Assembly: GCA_023374045.1 (NCBI GenBank)
Contig: CM041780.1
Coordinates: forward strand, 90,857,627-90,921,626
Direction of reading: 5' to 3'
DNA length: 64,000 nucleotides
From: Limonium bicolor
Lineage: Eukaryota; Streptophyta; Magnoliopsida; Caryophyllales; Plumbaginaceae
Shown: piece by piece, positions 63,254 through 64,000 of the stretch
Layout of the letters: every line of letters starts with the position of its first letter
How positions within the stretch are numbered: position 1 is the stretch's first letter
The notes under the pieces: generated by a model
Told to the model about the DNA's origin: nothing
Seen by the model: only the letters and a program-made list of their open reading frames with translations
Databases searched by the model: none
Position numbers and translations under genes: made by a program

Positions 63254-64000
63254 GCAATTCGTAGTGGAACCTTGGGGTGAATGCCCAATCTTGAGTAAGT
63301 AGCTAGACCTTTTGTTTGTTAGAAACTTGATGTTAAATAAGATTCTACTGTGAGGTATGGGTGCGTCGATTTGGAAAGCCAATATTTGCTCTCTTGCTGG
63401 TAGAACCGAAGTTAGGCTGTATATTCAAATTCATCTGCATCTGTTTCTTGTCTTACCTTTGTTTACAAACATTCACTACGTATTCTTGATTTCATTTTTG
63501 TGCTGGATGCGACAGTAGATTGTAGAGGTCCCTCCAAATCTGTAGGTTCCCTCACTTGTCTTATGCTATCTCTAAATTGTTGTTACCTGTTAGCTATATG
63601 TCTCTAGATTGTGCCTTTAGTTTAGAATAATGTGGGTTTGTTTTTTTCCTGTTATAAAAAAACACTTCTCATTTGTTTGTGGTTGCAGGTGGTTGTGGGA
63701 ACCCCCTCATCTCTCCTTTTGGTGATGCGTGGTGTGGCCAAGTTGCACTCCTAGAGAAGCTGCTAGCGTCTTCAAACACTTGTTTTGATTTCTGACGGAT
63801 AACTGCACATATCAGGTTCCTTCTGTAGATAATTCGACTGTGGGAAGCATAATCTTTCTTATCCAAGAGGCTCACCTATTTGTCTGTCATGCCTTTTTTC
63901 AGCTTTTCTTTCCCAGGTGTATGAGTTAACTGTAGACCTTGTTTTTCCGTGCTTTTTTTTTTTTCTTCCTCTACCTCCTCTTTCTTTGCCTTTATGTATC
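63234..64000 (+). repeat. Right arm of the large inverted repeat (SUO 3' end, sense)
   Basis: Mate of 60275-61051, extending to the window edge. It contains the last six SUO codons, the stop codon and the 3' UTR. Confidence 0.93.
63295..63688 (+). other. Probable 3' UTR intron of SUO
   Basis: The donor A|GTAAGTAG is 41 bases after the stop codon. The acceptor TTTGTGGTTGCAG is followed by GTGGTTGTGG. The T-rich interior fits a plant intron. Confidence 0.55.

Overview
The window is nuclear DNA from a repeat-rich plant, most likely a large-genome eudicot. The evidence is plant Ty3/gypsy LTR retrotransposons with plant-type tRNA primer sites, Stowaway MITEs with CTCCCTCCGT termini, and a fragment of the plant-specific BAH/TFIIS-domain protein SUO. 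The species cannot be named from this sequence. There is no intact protein-coding gene that I can recognise.

Positions 1-53603 are a nest of LTR retrotransposons. The oldest visible layer is a minus-strand gypsy element with a broken gag gene (51930-52478), a primer-binding site and an LTR (52761-53603). An LTR element with TGATAAGTGTG termini inserted into it on the minus strand (43507-45017 and 51375-51929). That element's LTR then received a lone Tat/Ogre-type LTR (45018-51374). Its internal region received a plus-strand gypsy element, of which 1.4 kb of LTR remains (42095-43506). That LTR was split by a minus-strand non-autonomous element called LARD-A here: 3' LTR 1-418, interior 419-845 plus 18243-22379, 5' LTR 22380-27654 plus 41558-42094. 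Two further elements inserted into LARD-A: a complete 17.4 kb Tat/Ogre-like element on the plus strand (846-18238), and a complete 13.9 kb minus-strand element called LARD-B here (27655-41552). LARD-B has a perfect 5 bp target duplication, GTCAT.

The two complete elements have LTRs of 4.1-5.2 kb and interiors of 5.6-6.9 kb without a recognisable gag or pol, so they must have relied on enzymes supplied in trans. They still carry primer-binding sites, polypurine tracts and candidate structured RNA elements. The Tat/Ogre-like element also carries an 18-copy 50 bp minisatellite just upstream of its 3' LTR.

Positions 53604-60274 are AT-rich sequence with one possible two-exon gene of unknown function (54011-55040), two minisatellite-like tracts, one Stowaway MITE and no recognised gene. 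The right end (60275-64000) holds the C-terminal part of a SUO gene with several frameshifts. Its 3' UTR and last codons occur twice in opposite orientation, as arms of at least 0.77 kb flanking a 2.18 kb loop. A transcript across this region would fold into a long hairpin. It is either a rearranged hairpin locus built from a small-RNA-pathway gene or an assembly palindrome, and the sequence alone cannot decide. Single-base deletions between repeat copies are frequent, which suggests incomplete polishing and calls for caution about every frameshift reported.
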